From contig JACQFQ010000008.1 in assembly GCA_016199985.1 (NCBI GenBank), positions 1 through 64,000 on the forward strand: a stretch of 64,000 nucleotides of DNA, in the 5' to 3' direction. How positions within the stretch are numbered: position 1 is the stretch's first letter; the number at the start of each line of letters is the position of its first letter. Made by a program: the position numbers and the translations under genes. Origin of the DNA: Verrucomicrobiota bacterium (GTDB lineage Bacteria > Verrucomicrobiota > Verrucomicrobiia > Limisphaerales > UBA11320). Shown here piece by piece: positions 40,607-50,100 of this stretch. The notes under the pieces are model-generated. The model did not search any database and had not been told where the DNA came from. It saw only the letters and a list, made by a program, of their open reading frames with translations.

Positions 40607-40698
40607 CCCGCCGCGGACGCCCTTCGGGCCCGCTCCCCCAAAAGTCTTGTAACTTCAAGGCCGGGGGAGCTGTCATAGCGAAAGGCACGCGCCGTCGG

Positions 40699-41823
40699 AT
40701 GAACCGCCTGATTCAACATTCCCGGGAGTTGCTGCTGGTCGCCCTGGCGGTGGTGGCGGGGTGCAAGCCCGGTCCCGCGAGCAAGCCCTCTGAGCCTCGG
40801 ATCACCGGCTCGCCTTCGGAGCCTCCTGTTGAAATGCCGGTGCGCTGGCGCGATCAACACCTCTACGACATTACCCTCCAGCTGGAGCAATACACCCAGG
40901 TGCGCAATCGGAACACGGACGAGGATTTCGACCAGGACATCAAGTTCCGCGTCGAGTTCAACGGAGCGGTCGAGACGAAGGACGCGTCCAAGCCCGAGGG
41001 CAACCTCTGGCTCAACCTGGACGTGACCGGGTTGATGTTCACTCTCTTTCGTGGCGACGTTCCCCTGGTGCATTACGACACGCGGACAAAGATGGGGCTG
41101 CTGGAGGATGATCAAAGGACCACTGAGGCGCTGGAAAAGCTTTTGGGGGCGAGGTGGCGGTACGGAGTGTCGCCTGATGGCTCTGTTCTCGCCGCCAACA
41201 TCGACACCAACAGCCCCAGCGCCCGCGCGTTGAGTCCCGACATCAAGATCATGGGGGTGTCGCTGGTTCGCCGGCTGTTCAGCCCGTACTATTTTCGTCC
41301 GTTCCTTGAGTTCAACACGCTGCCATCATCGCCCGTGAAGGTGGGCGCGTCATGGCCCGTGGAGCGTCTGCTCAACGCGGGGACGGTCGGCACCGTGCAG
41401 TTCAAGGGGACTTACACCTTCCGCGGCTGGCAGCAGCATCTGGGACGGCGCTGCGCCCGGGTGGACATGGCGGGCGAGCTGAAGGAGGCGACGAGGTCCG
41501 GCGGACGGGGCCGTATTCTTGGAGGGACGTCCCAGCTGGAGAAAGGAACGCTCAGCGGACAGATTTGGTACGATCCCGAGCAGAAGATCCCGCTGCAGAT
41601 GATCACGGATCTCAACATGATGACCGTTGTGAACATGCGGTCGAAACGACCGAAGGACATGATGGACACCAACTCTCCGACCGCTTCGATCAGCAACGCG
41701 CCGGTGACCCGTCTCTCGGTCCCGCTGACTCAGCGGATTAATCTCAAGATCGCCGACATTGGCGCGCCGCCCGCGGCCTCCGGTCCCGCCCCCGTTGAGA
41801 AGAAGGAATCGGCGCCGCGCTAG
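40699..41823 (+). CDS. Predicted lipoprotein, DUF6263-like
   Basis: A 374-aa lipoprotein with signal LLLVALAVVAGC, Cys at the end of the lipobox. The mature domain is a long run of beta-strands: LYDITLQLEQYTQVRN, DQDIKFRVEFNGAVE, WLNLDVTGLMFTLF, SPVKVGASWPVERLL, TVQFKGTYTFRGWQQ, and GTLSGQIWYDPEQKIPLQMI. These recall DUF6263-type proteins of the cell envelope. A Pro/Ala tail ends the protein. The function is unknown; export to the outer membrane or periplasm is likely. Confidence 0.75.
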   Translation: MNRLIQHSRELLLVALAVVAGCKPGPASKPSEPRITGSPSEPPVEMPVRWRDQHLYDITLQLEQYTQVRNRNTDEDFDQDIKFRVEFNGAVETKDASKPEGNLWLNLDVTGLMFTLFRGDVPLVHYDTRTKMGLLEDDQRTTEALEKLLGARWRYGVSPDGSVLAANIDTNSPSARALSPDIKIMGVSLVRRLFSPYYFRPFLEFNTLPSSPVKVGASWPVERLLNAGTVGTVQFKGTYTFRGWQQHLGRRCARVDMAGELKEATRSGGRGRILGGTSQLEKGTLSGQIWYDPEQKIPLQMITDLNMMTVVNMRSKRPKDMMDTNSPTASISNAPVTRLSVPLTQRINLKIADIGAPPAASGPAPVEKKESAPR

Positions 41824-41834
41824 CCGAGCCGCTT

Positions 41835-42608
41835 TCAGAGGCCGGTCGGACGATCAATGAACTGCCACGGAACGCGAAAGCGCTTTGAGACGTGAGCCGC
41901 CAGAGCTCGGACTCCGAACGTCTCTGTGAGGTAGTGTCCGCCGTAGAACACGTTCACTCCCAGTTCTTCGGCCAACGCGAAGGTCCAGTGCGGTCCTTCG
42001 CCCGTGATGAACGTGTCGATTCCGTCGCTTGCGGCCTTCCTCAGCTCCGATCCCGCGCCGCCCGTCACCACTCCTATTCGGCGGCAGATCTCCGATCCCC
42101 CCGGCAGCATCCGAGGCGGCTCTCCCAAGGCCCGTGTCAGCCGCGCGGCGAGCTCGGTTCGGTTCATGCGGCGGACTGTCTTCAGGCCGATCTTCCGTCC
42201 TTTCTCAAAGAAGAAAGGCTGAGTCCGCGTGAAGCCGAGAGCGCCGCAGAGGACGGCGTTGTTGCCGAGCTTGGGGTGAACATCGAGCGGTAGATGTGAG
42301 CTGTACACCGCGAGATTCCCGCCGAGCAGCGTTTGCAGCAGATCGCGCCTCTTGCCGGTCCAAGGGATCGTGGGCGACCAGAAGAGGCCATGGTGGACGA
42401 TAAGCAGATCGGCTCCGGCCTCGATCGCCGCGCGCGCGGTGGCGAGGCTGGCGTCGACCGCCGCGGCGATTCGCGTCACGCGTCCGTCATTCTCCGCCTG
42501 CAGCCCGTTGACAGCGCCGTCCCAATCTTCGATCTCGCCGGTCCGGAGCAGGCGGTCGCAATACCGAACCACGGCGCGAAGCAAGGAGGGGTGGCGGGCT
42601 GGGGTCAT
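41835..42608 (-). CDS. Nif3-like dinuclear metal centre protein
   Basis: A 257-aa Nif3/YbgI family protein. Metal ligands are in the motifs LLIVHHGLFW (residues about 68-77), SSHLPLDVHPKLGNN and ITGEGPHWTFALAEELGVNVFYGGHYLTE. The VNGLQAEN motif near the N-terminus is another family mark. The family forms hexameric rings with two metals per subunit; E. coli YbgI is linked to GTP cyclohydrolase/radical repair roles, but function is not settled. The ATG abuts the stop of the Nudix gene without a gap (TGAATG), so the two are cotranslated. Confidence 0.92.
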   Translation of the reverse strand: MTPARHPSLLRAVVRYCDRLLRTGEIEDWDGAVNGLQAENDGRVTRIAAAVDASLATARAAIEAGADLLIVHHGLFWSPTIPWTGKRRDLLQTLLGGNLAVYSSHLPLDVHPKLGNNAVLCGALGFTRTQPFFFEKGRKIGLKTVRRMNRTELAARLTRALGEPPRMLPGGSEICRRIGVVTGGAGSELRKAASDGIDTFITGEGPHWTFALAEELGVNVFYGGHYLTETFGVRALAAHVSKRFRVPWQFIDRPTGL

Positions 42609-43100
42609 TCAGAATGGCCTGGGAGCGGGGATGGAAAGGACAAGCTCTTCGACGCGGTCGAGGAACGGCCCCTGCGTCGGCTTGATCTTCTCGCGCGCCT
42701 CGGCGAGGTCGAAGAACCCGACGCGATCGATCTCCGGAAACTGGCGCGTCTTCCCCGATTGCGGAGGCCACTCGAGCTTGAACGTCACGCTCTTCAGCGC
42801 GCGGCCTTCCTTCCACTCTCCTTCGAACGCCCACCCGTGAACGATCTTCCCGCCCTTCTGCCGAATCGATCCGATGGGATAAAAGTCCGCGGCCTCGGGA
42901 CGCATCCCGACCTCCTCCTCGAACTCCCGGCACGCGGTGTCGAAAAGATCCTCGCCAGGCTCCACCTCGCCCTTCGGCAGTGTCCAAAACCCTTCGTCTT
43001 TTTGCCTGAAGAACGGTCCGCCCGGATGAGCGAGAAAGACCTCCAGGAACCCTCGGGTCCGCCTGAACATGAGCAATCCTGCGCTGACGCGTTCTGACAC
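42609..43100 (-). CDS. NUDIX hydrolase
   Basis: A 163-aa Nudix protein. The Nudix box GEVEPGEDLFDTACREFEEEVGM is present in full (G, then REFEEE, then G), which binds the metal and hydrolyses a nucleoside diphosphate linked to another group X. The start is put at the GTG at 43100; a TTG 12 codons further upstream is also in frame. The family includes diadenosine polyphosphate hydrolases and the RHYTHM WTLPKG lead segment fits such members. It is followed directly by the Nif3 gene. The substrate is not certain. Confidence 0.88.
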   Translation of the reverse strand: MSERVSAGLLMFRRTRGFLEVFLAHPGGPFFRQKDEGFWTLPKGEVEPGEDLFDTACREFEEEVGMRPEAADFYPIGSIRQKGGKIVHGWAFEGEWKEGRALKSVTFKLEWPPQSGKTRQFPEIDRVGFFDLAEAREKIKPTQGPFLDRVEELVLSIPAPRPF

Positions 43101-43163
43101 GCGGCGTAGACTATTCGGCCGATCGGCCCCGGGCAATGCTGGATCCGGGAATCCTCGCGCGGG

Positions 43164-46100
43164 CTACGGAAAACCGGGACTGCACGGAATGACCGTATAC
43201 ATGGGGGGCGCGGGGAAAGGCTGGCAGCGGAAAAACAGCCGCGCGTACTTCCCGGGATCGGCGAGAACGTAGTTGAAGGGATTCAGCGGGAGCGGATTCT
43301 GGGCGAATTCGCACCAATGCACCAGGTCCGTGGAGGCTTCGACGAGGAAGCCCTGCTCCGCGACGCCGTTCAGGAGGAGAGTCGCTCCGCTTCCGCCCGT
43401 GGAGTACGAGGCGGAGAGTTTGAAGGGCACTCGGACGTATATGTTCGCGACCAAGCCGGTGGTGGAGCCCATGGCGTTGCTCAGAATGACGCTGTAGTTG
43501 CCCGTCTCGTCCGCGCCCGCCCCCATCACATCCAGCTTGTTCATGTTGCCTCCGGGGAAAGCGTCGCCGTCGAGCATCCACTGGAAAGCGCTCACGCTGG
43601 GGGCCGCGATGAACGCGATGGGCAAGCTGAAGCTGGATCCCGAGTCCACGCTGTTCGTGAGAGGAGGCGTCGGCGAGGTGATGACCGGATTGTTCCCGAC
43701 GCGCCAATTCAGCCGATTGATCGCGTTCGTGTTCCCATCCGCCGCGTCGACGAAGGCGAAGTAGGTCGTCAGGGGCTTGCCCGTGAATCGAACGAGGCTG
43801 TTGGAGGAGGTCTTGTCGCACGCGACATACTTGAACACTGGCGCGGCGCCCAATCCATACACGGCGAGGATCGTATCGTTGGTGCTGCCGATCGTGTCGA
43901 TGATGATGTCCGCCTGCGCGGTGAAGGAGAACGCCTGGAAGCGGGAGCTGCCGCCGATCGCGCCGCAGGGAGGGGGCTCGCTGAGCTGCGTGGACGAACC
44001 TCTGAGCGTGAGCCATTGGGACCCAATCGTTCCCGCGCTGACGGAGATCACAGGAACGCTTCCCAGGTCGAGCTCGGGATCGCCCAGCGAAGGGAGGGAG
44101 AAGGGTTGAAAGGGAGGCTCGTACTTATCCTCGGACGGAGGACGAGGGAGATCCCCCAGTTCCAGCCGTCCTGGATAGCTCTCGACGCTGGTCTTTTGCT
44201 CGCTCGTGACCACGACGGAGTAGAGGCCGACGTCGTCCAGGCTGATTTTGGTTACAGCGAGAGTGTCGAGAGTCGCTCCTCGGATCACACGTCCGTTGAA
44301 CAACCACTGATACTGGAGCCCGACGCCGGTCGCCGTGACGCCAAAGCTGACGTTCTTGACGGGGACGCCCGTCTGACTGACGGGATGCTTGAGGATGACC
44401 GGGATGGGCGGGCTGGTGGCGTCGAGTTTCCATTTCAATATGAAATCGCCCTCGTCACCGCCGAATCCATCGACTGCGATGGCGTAGGTCGTGCCTTTCG
44501 CGGCGTTGAAGCGCAGTTCACTGGTGTAGAAGCCGCCGCGATCATCGTCGGACTCGACCCGCTGGAGGGCGTCCACGGACTTGCCGACATAGACCGCGAG
44601 CAGCGTATCGAAAGTGCTCCCTCGAGTGTTCACTGTGGCCACCCCGGTGACGGGAGGCGTCCAGAGAAGCCAGATGGACCGGCCCCCTCGATTGCCTGCG
44701 TGCACCGGTTCTCCGGGTTCCCGCGTGGCTTTGCTGTTGTTGCCTCGAACATTGCCAGCCAGGGCGCTCGCCAGCGGGATGGCTTCGATGAAGTCGTCTC
44801 CGCCCGCGACCGTTGGAACATCAATGAGAATGCGGATAGGGACGCTGAGCGTCACACCGCCGCCGCCGAGCACCGCGGCGGTGTAAGTGCCGCCATCCTC
44901 GAAATCGATCACGTCCTTGGAATAGTCCTTCAAGTTCGCCTGCGGGATGTTCACGCCGTTCCGCTTCCATTGAACCTGGAACGGTCCTGCGCCGGCGAGA
45001 CCTGTCGGCAGCCGGAATGCCTTGCCGATCGCGACACGAAACTCCGCTGGAGCGTCGATGGTCACTCGGGGCAGCTCCAGGACGGCGATGCTCGCCCCCG
45101 CGGCGCTCGTTCCCGCGGGATTGCTCGCGACGACTTGATAGGCGCCTTGGTCTTTCAGGGCGACGGGCGAAATTTGAAAGTCCGGCGACGTGGCCCCCGC
45201 AATCGGTTTTCCGTCGAGGAACCATTGATAGGTGATCGGAGAGGTGCCCACGGCGGACGCATGCCAATTGAGGCTCGAACCTTCGATGAGGGTCATCGAA
45301 CTCGGATACTGAATGAAAGTCGGGAGACCGACGTTGGGCGCGCCGGGCGTCGCCCGGTTCACGCTATCCACGTTGCGGCTTCCGTCGGGGTAACGCGCCT
45401 CAGCGCGCTTGGGATCGCTGGCCTTTGTCACCCAGGAGCTGATCACCGAGCCGTCTGTGTGCGAGATCTGGAGAGTGAAGGTCTGCGTGGGCAGATGCCA
45501 CGGCATGTGAAGGCCTGTCAGGTTGGGATTGGGCGGAAACTGGCCCCCGCCGTCGGCCCAAACCCTGACAAACCCGCCGGCTGGAATGCCGTGCCCCTTC
45601 GGGATCAGGTAGGGCTGGAACTGCGCCCCCGCGGTGAAGAGGGTCACCACCAGGCCGGTCAGGTCGACTCCTGAGCGGCTCGGGTTGTAGAGCTCGAACC
45701 AGCTGGGCTCCTGAGAAGGAAGGATGAAGCATTCATTGATGACCACCGGAGGAAGCAGGCGGTTGGGTTCCCGAGGAGTGGGCTGGGTGAAAATTCTGTA
45801 GTCGTTCGCGACGCCTCCTGCGGCCGCGGGCGCGAGTCCATAGGAAAGATCTTCCTCGATCGCCGGATAGTCCACGAAGTCGACGATCACGGGCTTGCCT
45901 TGAAACAGCGTGGTCAACGCGAGGGAACCTCCCTTCGGATCGAGCGAAAAACCGCAATGGAGCTCGTTGATTCCATTGGGACCGAAAGTGGACGCCGCGC
46001 CGTCCATCCACACCAGCAGGTATTGGTTTGGAAAAACGACGCTCCCGGATGGAAAACGCCATCGGCGGAACTGATGGTAATCGTCGGACAGCGCGAAGGT

Positions 46101-46379
46101 GTCGAGTTGAAGAACTTTGTCGGTGGGGTTGTAGAGCTCGATCCACGGGCTCGCCAGCTCGTTGGCGGTGAACGTCGTGAAGCGATTGCGACTTTGAATC
46201 TCATTGATCCAAAGAAGACGGTAATTGGGATAGGGAGTGACCGAGAAGCCGGGGAGGGTGGCGTTCTGGGATCGGCTCGCAGGAGCGAGGATGCTGAGAA
46301 GCAGCAAGGCCAGCAAAGGGCTTGCCCACAACCGCGCCCTCGGGTCCCGGTCCCGAATCCCATGGTCCGACTTGATCAT
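43164..46379 (-). CDS. Large secreted lamin-tail/Ig-domain protein
   Basis: A 1071-aa exported protein with a signal sequence ending PASRS (LLALLLLSILAPASRS). Two lamin-tail domains (about 50-200 and 210-345; WINEIQSRNRF, SPWIELYNPTDK, VINECFILPSQEPSWFELYN) are followed by at least four Ig-like units (ITYQWFLDGKPIAGATSPDF, YQWLFNGRVIRGATLDTL, FQWMLDGDAFPGG) and two PPC-like beta domains with SIWLLWTPPVTG and STFDTLLAVYVG/TNDTILAVYGLG. The C-terminus carries the shared module (GFLVEASTDLVHWCEF, RLFFRC). It probably acts at the cell surface, perhaps in binding to nucleic acid or polymer. The start is ATG 46379. Confidence 0.88.
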   Translation of the reverse strand: MIKSDHGIRDRDPRARLWASPLLALLLLSILAPASRSQNATLPGFSVTPYPNYRLLWINEIQSRNRFTTFTANELASPWIELYNPTDKVLQLDTFALSDDYHQFRRWRFPSGSVVFPNQYLLVWMDGAASTFGPNGINELHCGFSLDPKGGSLALTTLFQGKPVIVDFVDYPAIEEDLSYGLAPAAAGGVANDYRIFTQPTPREPNRLLPPVVINECFILPSQEPSWFELYNPSRSGVDLTGLVVTLFTAGAQFQPYLIPKGHGIPAGGFVRVWADGGGQFPPNPNLTGLHMPWHLPTQTFTLQISHTDGSVISSWVTKASDPKRAEARYPDGSRNVDSVNRATPGAPNVGLPTFIQYPSSMTLIEGSSLNWHASAVGTSPITYQWFLDGKPIAGATSPDFQISPVALKDQGAYQVVASNPAGTSAAGASIAVLELPRVTIDAPAEFRVAIGKAFRLPTGLAGAGPFQVQWKRNGVNIPQANLKDYSKDVIDFEDGGTYTAAVLGGGGVTLSVPIRILIDVPTVAGGDDFIEAIPLASALAGNVRGNNSKATREPGEPVHAGNRGGRSIWLLWTPPVTGVATVNTRGSTFDTLLAVYVGKSVDALQRVESDDDRGGFYTSELRFNAAKGTTYAIAVDGFGGDEGDFILKWKLDATSPPIPVILKHPVSQTGVPVKNVSFGVTATGVGLQYQWLFNGRVIRGATLDTLAVTKISLDDVGLYSVVVTSEQKTSVESYPGRLELGDLPRPPSEDKYEPPFQPFSLPSLGDPELDLGSVPVISVSAGTIGSQWLTLRGSSTQLSEPPPCGAIGGSSRFQAFSFTAQADIIIDTIGSTNDTILAVYGLGAAPVFKYVACDKTSSNSLVRFTGKPLTTYFAFVDAADGNTNAINRLNWRVGNNPVITSPTPPLTNSVDSGSSFSLPIAFIAAPSVSAFQWMLDGDAFPGGNMNKLDVMGAGADETGNYSVILSNAMGSTTGLVANIYVRVPFKLSASYSTGGSGATLLLNGVAEQGFLVEASTDLVHWCEFAQNPLPLNPFNYVLADPGKYARLFFRCQPFPAPPMYTVIPCSPGFP

Positions 46380-47136
46380 ACTCAATGCACTTCTGTGAAG
46401 ACCTCAACGTCCAGGCTCTCGCTCCCACGCAATCATTGCCCGGGAACCGCCCAAGGGTACTACGAAACCCGCAAGGTCCATCTTTCAAACAATCCCGCCT
46501 CGCGGACACACCCTCATCGCCAACGCGCTTCCGGGTGGGCGCAGCGGTTCGAGGTTGGATCCGTGATATTGCAGGATATGGATACCCCTTTGGGGAGAAG
46601 GGGGCAAGTCAGGAAAAAACACCCAAGGCCCGAGGCAGTCGCCTCAACCTGATGATCAGAGACCCTTTGGCGGAGGAGTGCCGGAACGAGTTGTCCGGGG
46701 CTTTGTAGTAGATGTTGAGCCGGACCTGCTGAACCTTGTCGCCTCCAGCCGGACCAACCTGCCGCTGGCTCGAGCTCCGGAGACCGAACAGCAGGGTTTG
46801 AGAAAGGCGGCTGGACTATCGATGGCGGAGGGTTTTGAAGAGAGTTGGCGGCCTCGCGGAGGTCCTTGAATGCATCGCACACTTTCATGAGCCCCTTGCA
46901 AGGAGCAGGAACTGGAAAAGGCAAGCGGAATTGCCATTTTCGACCCCAGATTAAACGCTTGGGATCAGTAACCTTGGCTTGCCAGGGGGGAAATGACTTG
47001 GTAGTAACATGCCGCTTGTCTCGCCGTGACTTTACAACGTCAGCGGGGTCTCTCTTTGGGTACCCTGCTCGACGAAACGCTCGTTGCGGAATTCAGCGGC
47101 ATTGGTTGACCCTAAGAATTAGGTAGTTTGAGTTTT
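46380..47136. other. Gap upstream of the giant protein; possible decayed coding
   Basis: About 750 bases of lower G+C between two large secreted-protein genes. On the minus strand about 46618-46745 a frame encodes DKVQQVRLNIYYKAPDNSF followed by SLIIRLRRLP, which looks coding-like, but upstream the frame is broken by a stop (near 46816) and the neighbouring frame is different (FKDLREAANSLQNP). This might be the tail of a gene decayed by frameshift. A small hairpin CCTAA-GAA-TTAGG lies at about 47111-47123 before the giant gene. No tRNA seen. Confidence 0.3.
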
Positions 47137-50100
47137 ATGAGGAACCCGAACCGGTTAGTTGGCGTAGCTTTGACGCTGTTTTTGTCCCTGGGAGGGCTCT
47201 GGTGGCTCAGGCAGGAACACAGGGCTCAGCAGGCAGTTCCGCGGTCGGATCTTCCGAAGCTCGTTTCGCCGGCGCCTGCGGCCTCGTCCACGGCTGTCGC
47301 CAAGGTTCAACCCAAGCTCGCCGCCGCTCCTTCCGCCGCGGCTCCGTCGGGCCCGCTCGCGCGGTTTCGTTCGTGGGCCGAGCGGTTCAGCGCGGCTTCT
47401 GCCGACGAGAAGGCCGCGTTGATGAACGAAGGCCTCCATCTCGCCGAGATTCGCAAACCACTTTTCGAGCGGCTCATCAAGGGAGAGCCCCGTCATGCGA
47501 TCGAGCAAGCTTTGCCCTATGGTCTTCGTCAGAGTCTGCCCGCGGCATTCGACGGATTGGTGGAGCGCGTGGTCAGCGGCCGTGGAAATCTCGATGTGCT
47601 GGGCGCCGCCCCCATGCCCGGCAGGCCGATCCCGGCCGAGCCTGTGCAGCGATGGGCGCAACTGAATGGCGAGCGGTTCCGGGCTTACACCTACGGCGCC
47701 CGTCAGCAAGACGTGACGCAGCGCGGGACGCCGCTCTGGGGCGTGGCCCTCGGGGGCGTGATCGCGGTTTCCGATGAACCCGGGCGCGTGGTCTCCGCCC
47801 AGGAAACCGCCGACCTGAAATCAAAAGGGGCAAAGATCTCGGATCCGGTTTGCGGCGTGTCCGGGCTCGAGTTTCAACCGGGGCGTCAACCGCTCCTTTT
47901 CGAGCTCGGCGGGCGTTTGTCCGGTCTTTGCTCGGCGGCGAACGGATCGATTCTGAACGGGCGTTTCCAAACCGCTCTCTCGCATCCGTTGATCCCGAGC
48001 GGGCCGGGAGGATCCAATCCCACGAACCTGGAGCCCGGCCGCGCGGTGAGCGTGACCCAGGGCAGGTTTAACGTCCTCTTCATGCGCGTTGTTTTCCAGG
48101 ACGACCCCATTGAACCGATCAGCGTCGACAATCTGTCGGACATCATGAACCAGGTGAACGAGTATTACCGAACAGCCTCCTGGAACTTGGTCCACATGAT
48201 TCCAACGATCACGCCTCTCCTCATGCTCCCCAACACGAAGTCCTATTACTCCGGCGTCGTGGGAGAGGGCGGTCTTCTGAGCGATGCGCGCGTCGCGGCC
48301 GCCGAGGCGGGATACAACGTGAGCGATTACGATCTGGACATCGTCGGCCTGAGTTCGGTTCCGGGCTTCGACTGGGGTGGGCTCGCGTTTGTTGGAGCGA
48401 GAGGCTCGTGGATTCAGTCCTTCACGCCGAAAGTCATCGTCCACGAACTCGGTCACAACCTCGGACTCCTGCACGCGAACGCCTCCGACACAACGCGGCC
48501 TCCTCTCCCCCCGCAAGGGAATCCCCCCAATCCCTTCGATCTCGACAGCCTGTTCGGGCACCATGCCGTCAACGCCGACGGGAGATTTGTCGATGACGCC
48601 TCGAGCAAGATCTACGATGTGGAGTATGGCGATCCGAACGACTGGATGGGTCAGGGCGACGGTCCCCTCGGCCAGTTCAACACGCTGCACAAGGTCCGGC
48701 TGAAGTGGCTCCCAATCGACCATGTCGCGCAAGTGACGCAGAGCGCGACAAACCGGATTTACGCTTTCGACGGCCCCTCCATCGATTCCACTCGCAGCTA
48801 TGCGATCAGCGTTCGCAAGGAATACGGGCGGGCGAAGCTCAACCGCGCCTATTGGATTGATCATCGGCAGCTGCTTCCGGACAACCCTTGGATGGCCAAT
48901 GGCGTGTTGATGTACTGGACGCCTTGGGAAGGAACCAAGGGCACGGCGCAGCTGCTCGACATGAACCCTGAGAGCGCCAACGGCCGCGCTGACGCGGCGC
49001 TCACGATAGGTCGGACCTTCGATGATGTGGAATCGGATATCCATATCACGCCCGTGGCCAAGGGCGTTGACGCCGGCGCCGAGTGGATCGATGTGGTTGT
49101 GCAGGTGGGGCCGTTTGCCGGCAACCAGCCCCCCACGTTCGACCTCGTGGCGGACTCCCTGTTTGTGGCCCCGGGCGGCAAGGTTCGGTTCACCGCGAGC
49201 AACGTCGTGGACCCTGACGGGGATGCGGTTTCCTACTATTGGTCGCTCAACGACGGGACCTTTGGGCCGAATTCCCCCGTGATGACAAGATCGTTCACGA
49301 ACGTGGGGCACTATCTTGTCCGCTGTGAGGTCTCGGACATGAAGGGCGGCAAGCTGAGCCGTCACGTTCTGGTCACGGTGGGATCGCCAACCACCGTCAC
49401 GGTGGGTGGCTCGGTTCGCGACGAGAATGGGCAGCCCGTTCCCAACGCCCGTGTGGCGGTGCTGGGAGCCGGCAACAACCAATACACGTTCACCGACACC
49501 GATGGAACCTACACGCTCGTCGGACTCCAGAGCGGTGTGGTGACCAACGTGGCGTTCCGCTACGGCTACGAGACCGTTCCGAACAACTTCGTGAATCCGT
49601 CCCCGGTCTTTGACGCCTCAGGGCCGTCCTACGATCACCTCGCGGTGAGCCTCCCCATGGTCAGCGTGCAATCCTTCGGATCCGCCGACGAATCACGCGG
49701 GAGCCCCGACGCTAAATTCCGGTTTCATCGACAGGGCGGCGACCTGGCCTCGGACCTGGCGGTTTACTTCGCCGTGGGCGGCACCGCCACCGTGGACACG
49801 GACTACAAGATCAAGACCAACGGAGTCATCGTCTTCCCGAAAGGCGTCGACACCGTCGATCTGCCATTCGCGGTGGTTGATGACAAAGACTCCGAAGGGC
49901 GGGAATACGCGTCTGTGCAACTGGTGCTCAGCACGAATCTCGAGCGCTACTTCAACTACGTGACCAACTTTGCCGTCACGAACGTGGACATGGGCGTCAC
50001 CAACATCACCACGAATGTGCTGGTCCTTATCCAAACCAACAACTTTGCGGTGCCCGGGTGGGAGCTCAGAACGATCGACGGCGTCCCCACATGGTATCAA

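Noticed and set aside
43317..45674. 785-aa plus-strand open frame
   Set aside because: It lies opposite the lamin-tail/Ig protein, whose motifs are clear; the plus frame is Arg/Asp-rich and has no domain.
46380..47136. A tRNA or small RNA gene in the large gap
   Set aside because: No cloverleaf-like pairs or conserved TPsiC-type sequence were found by eye.
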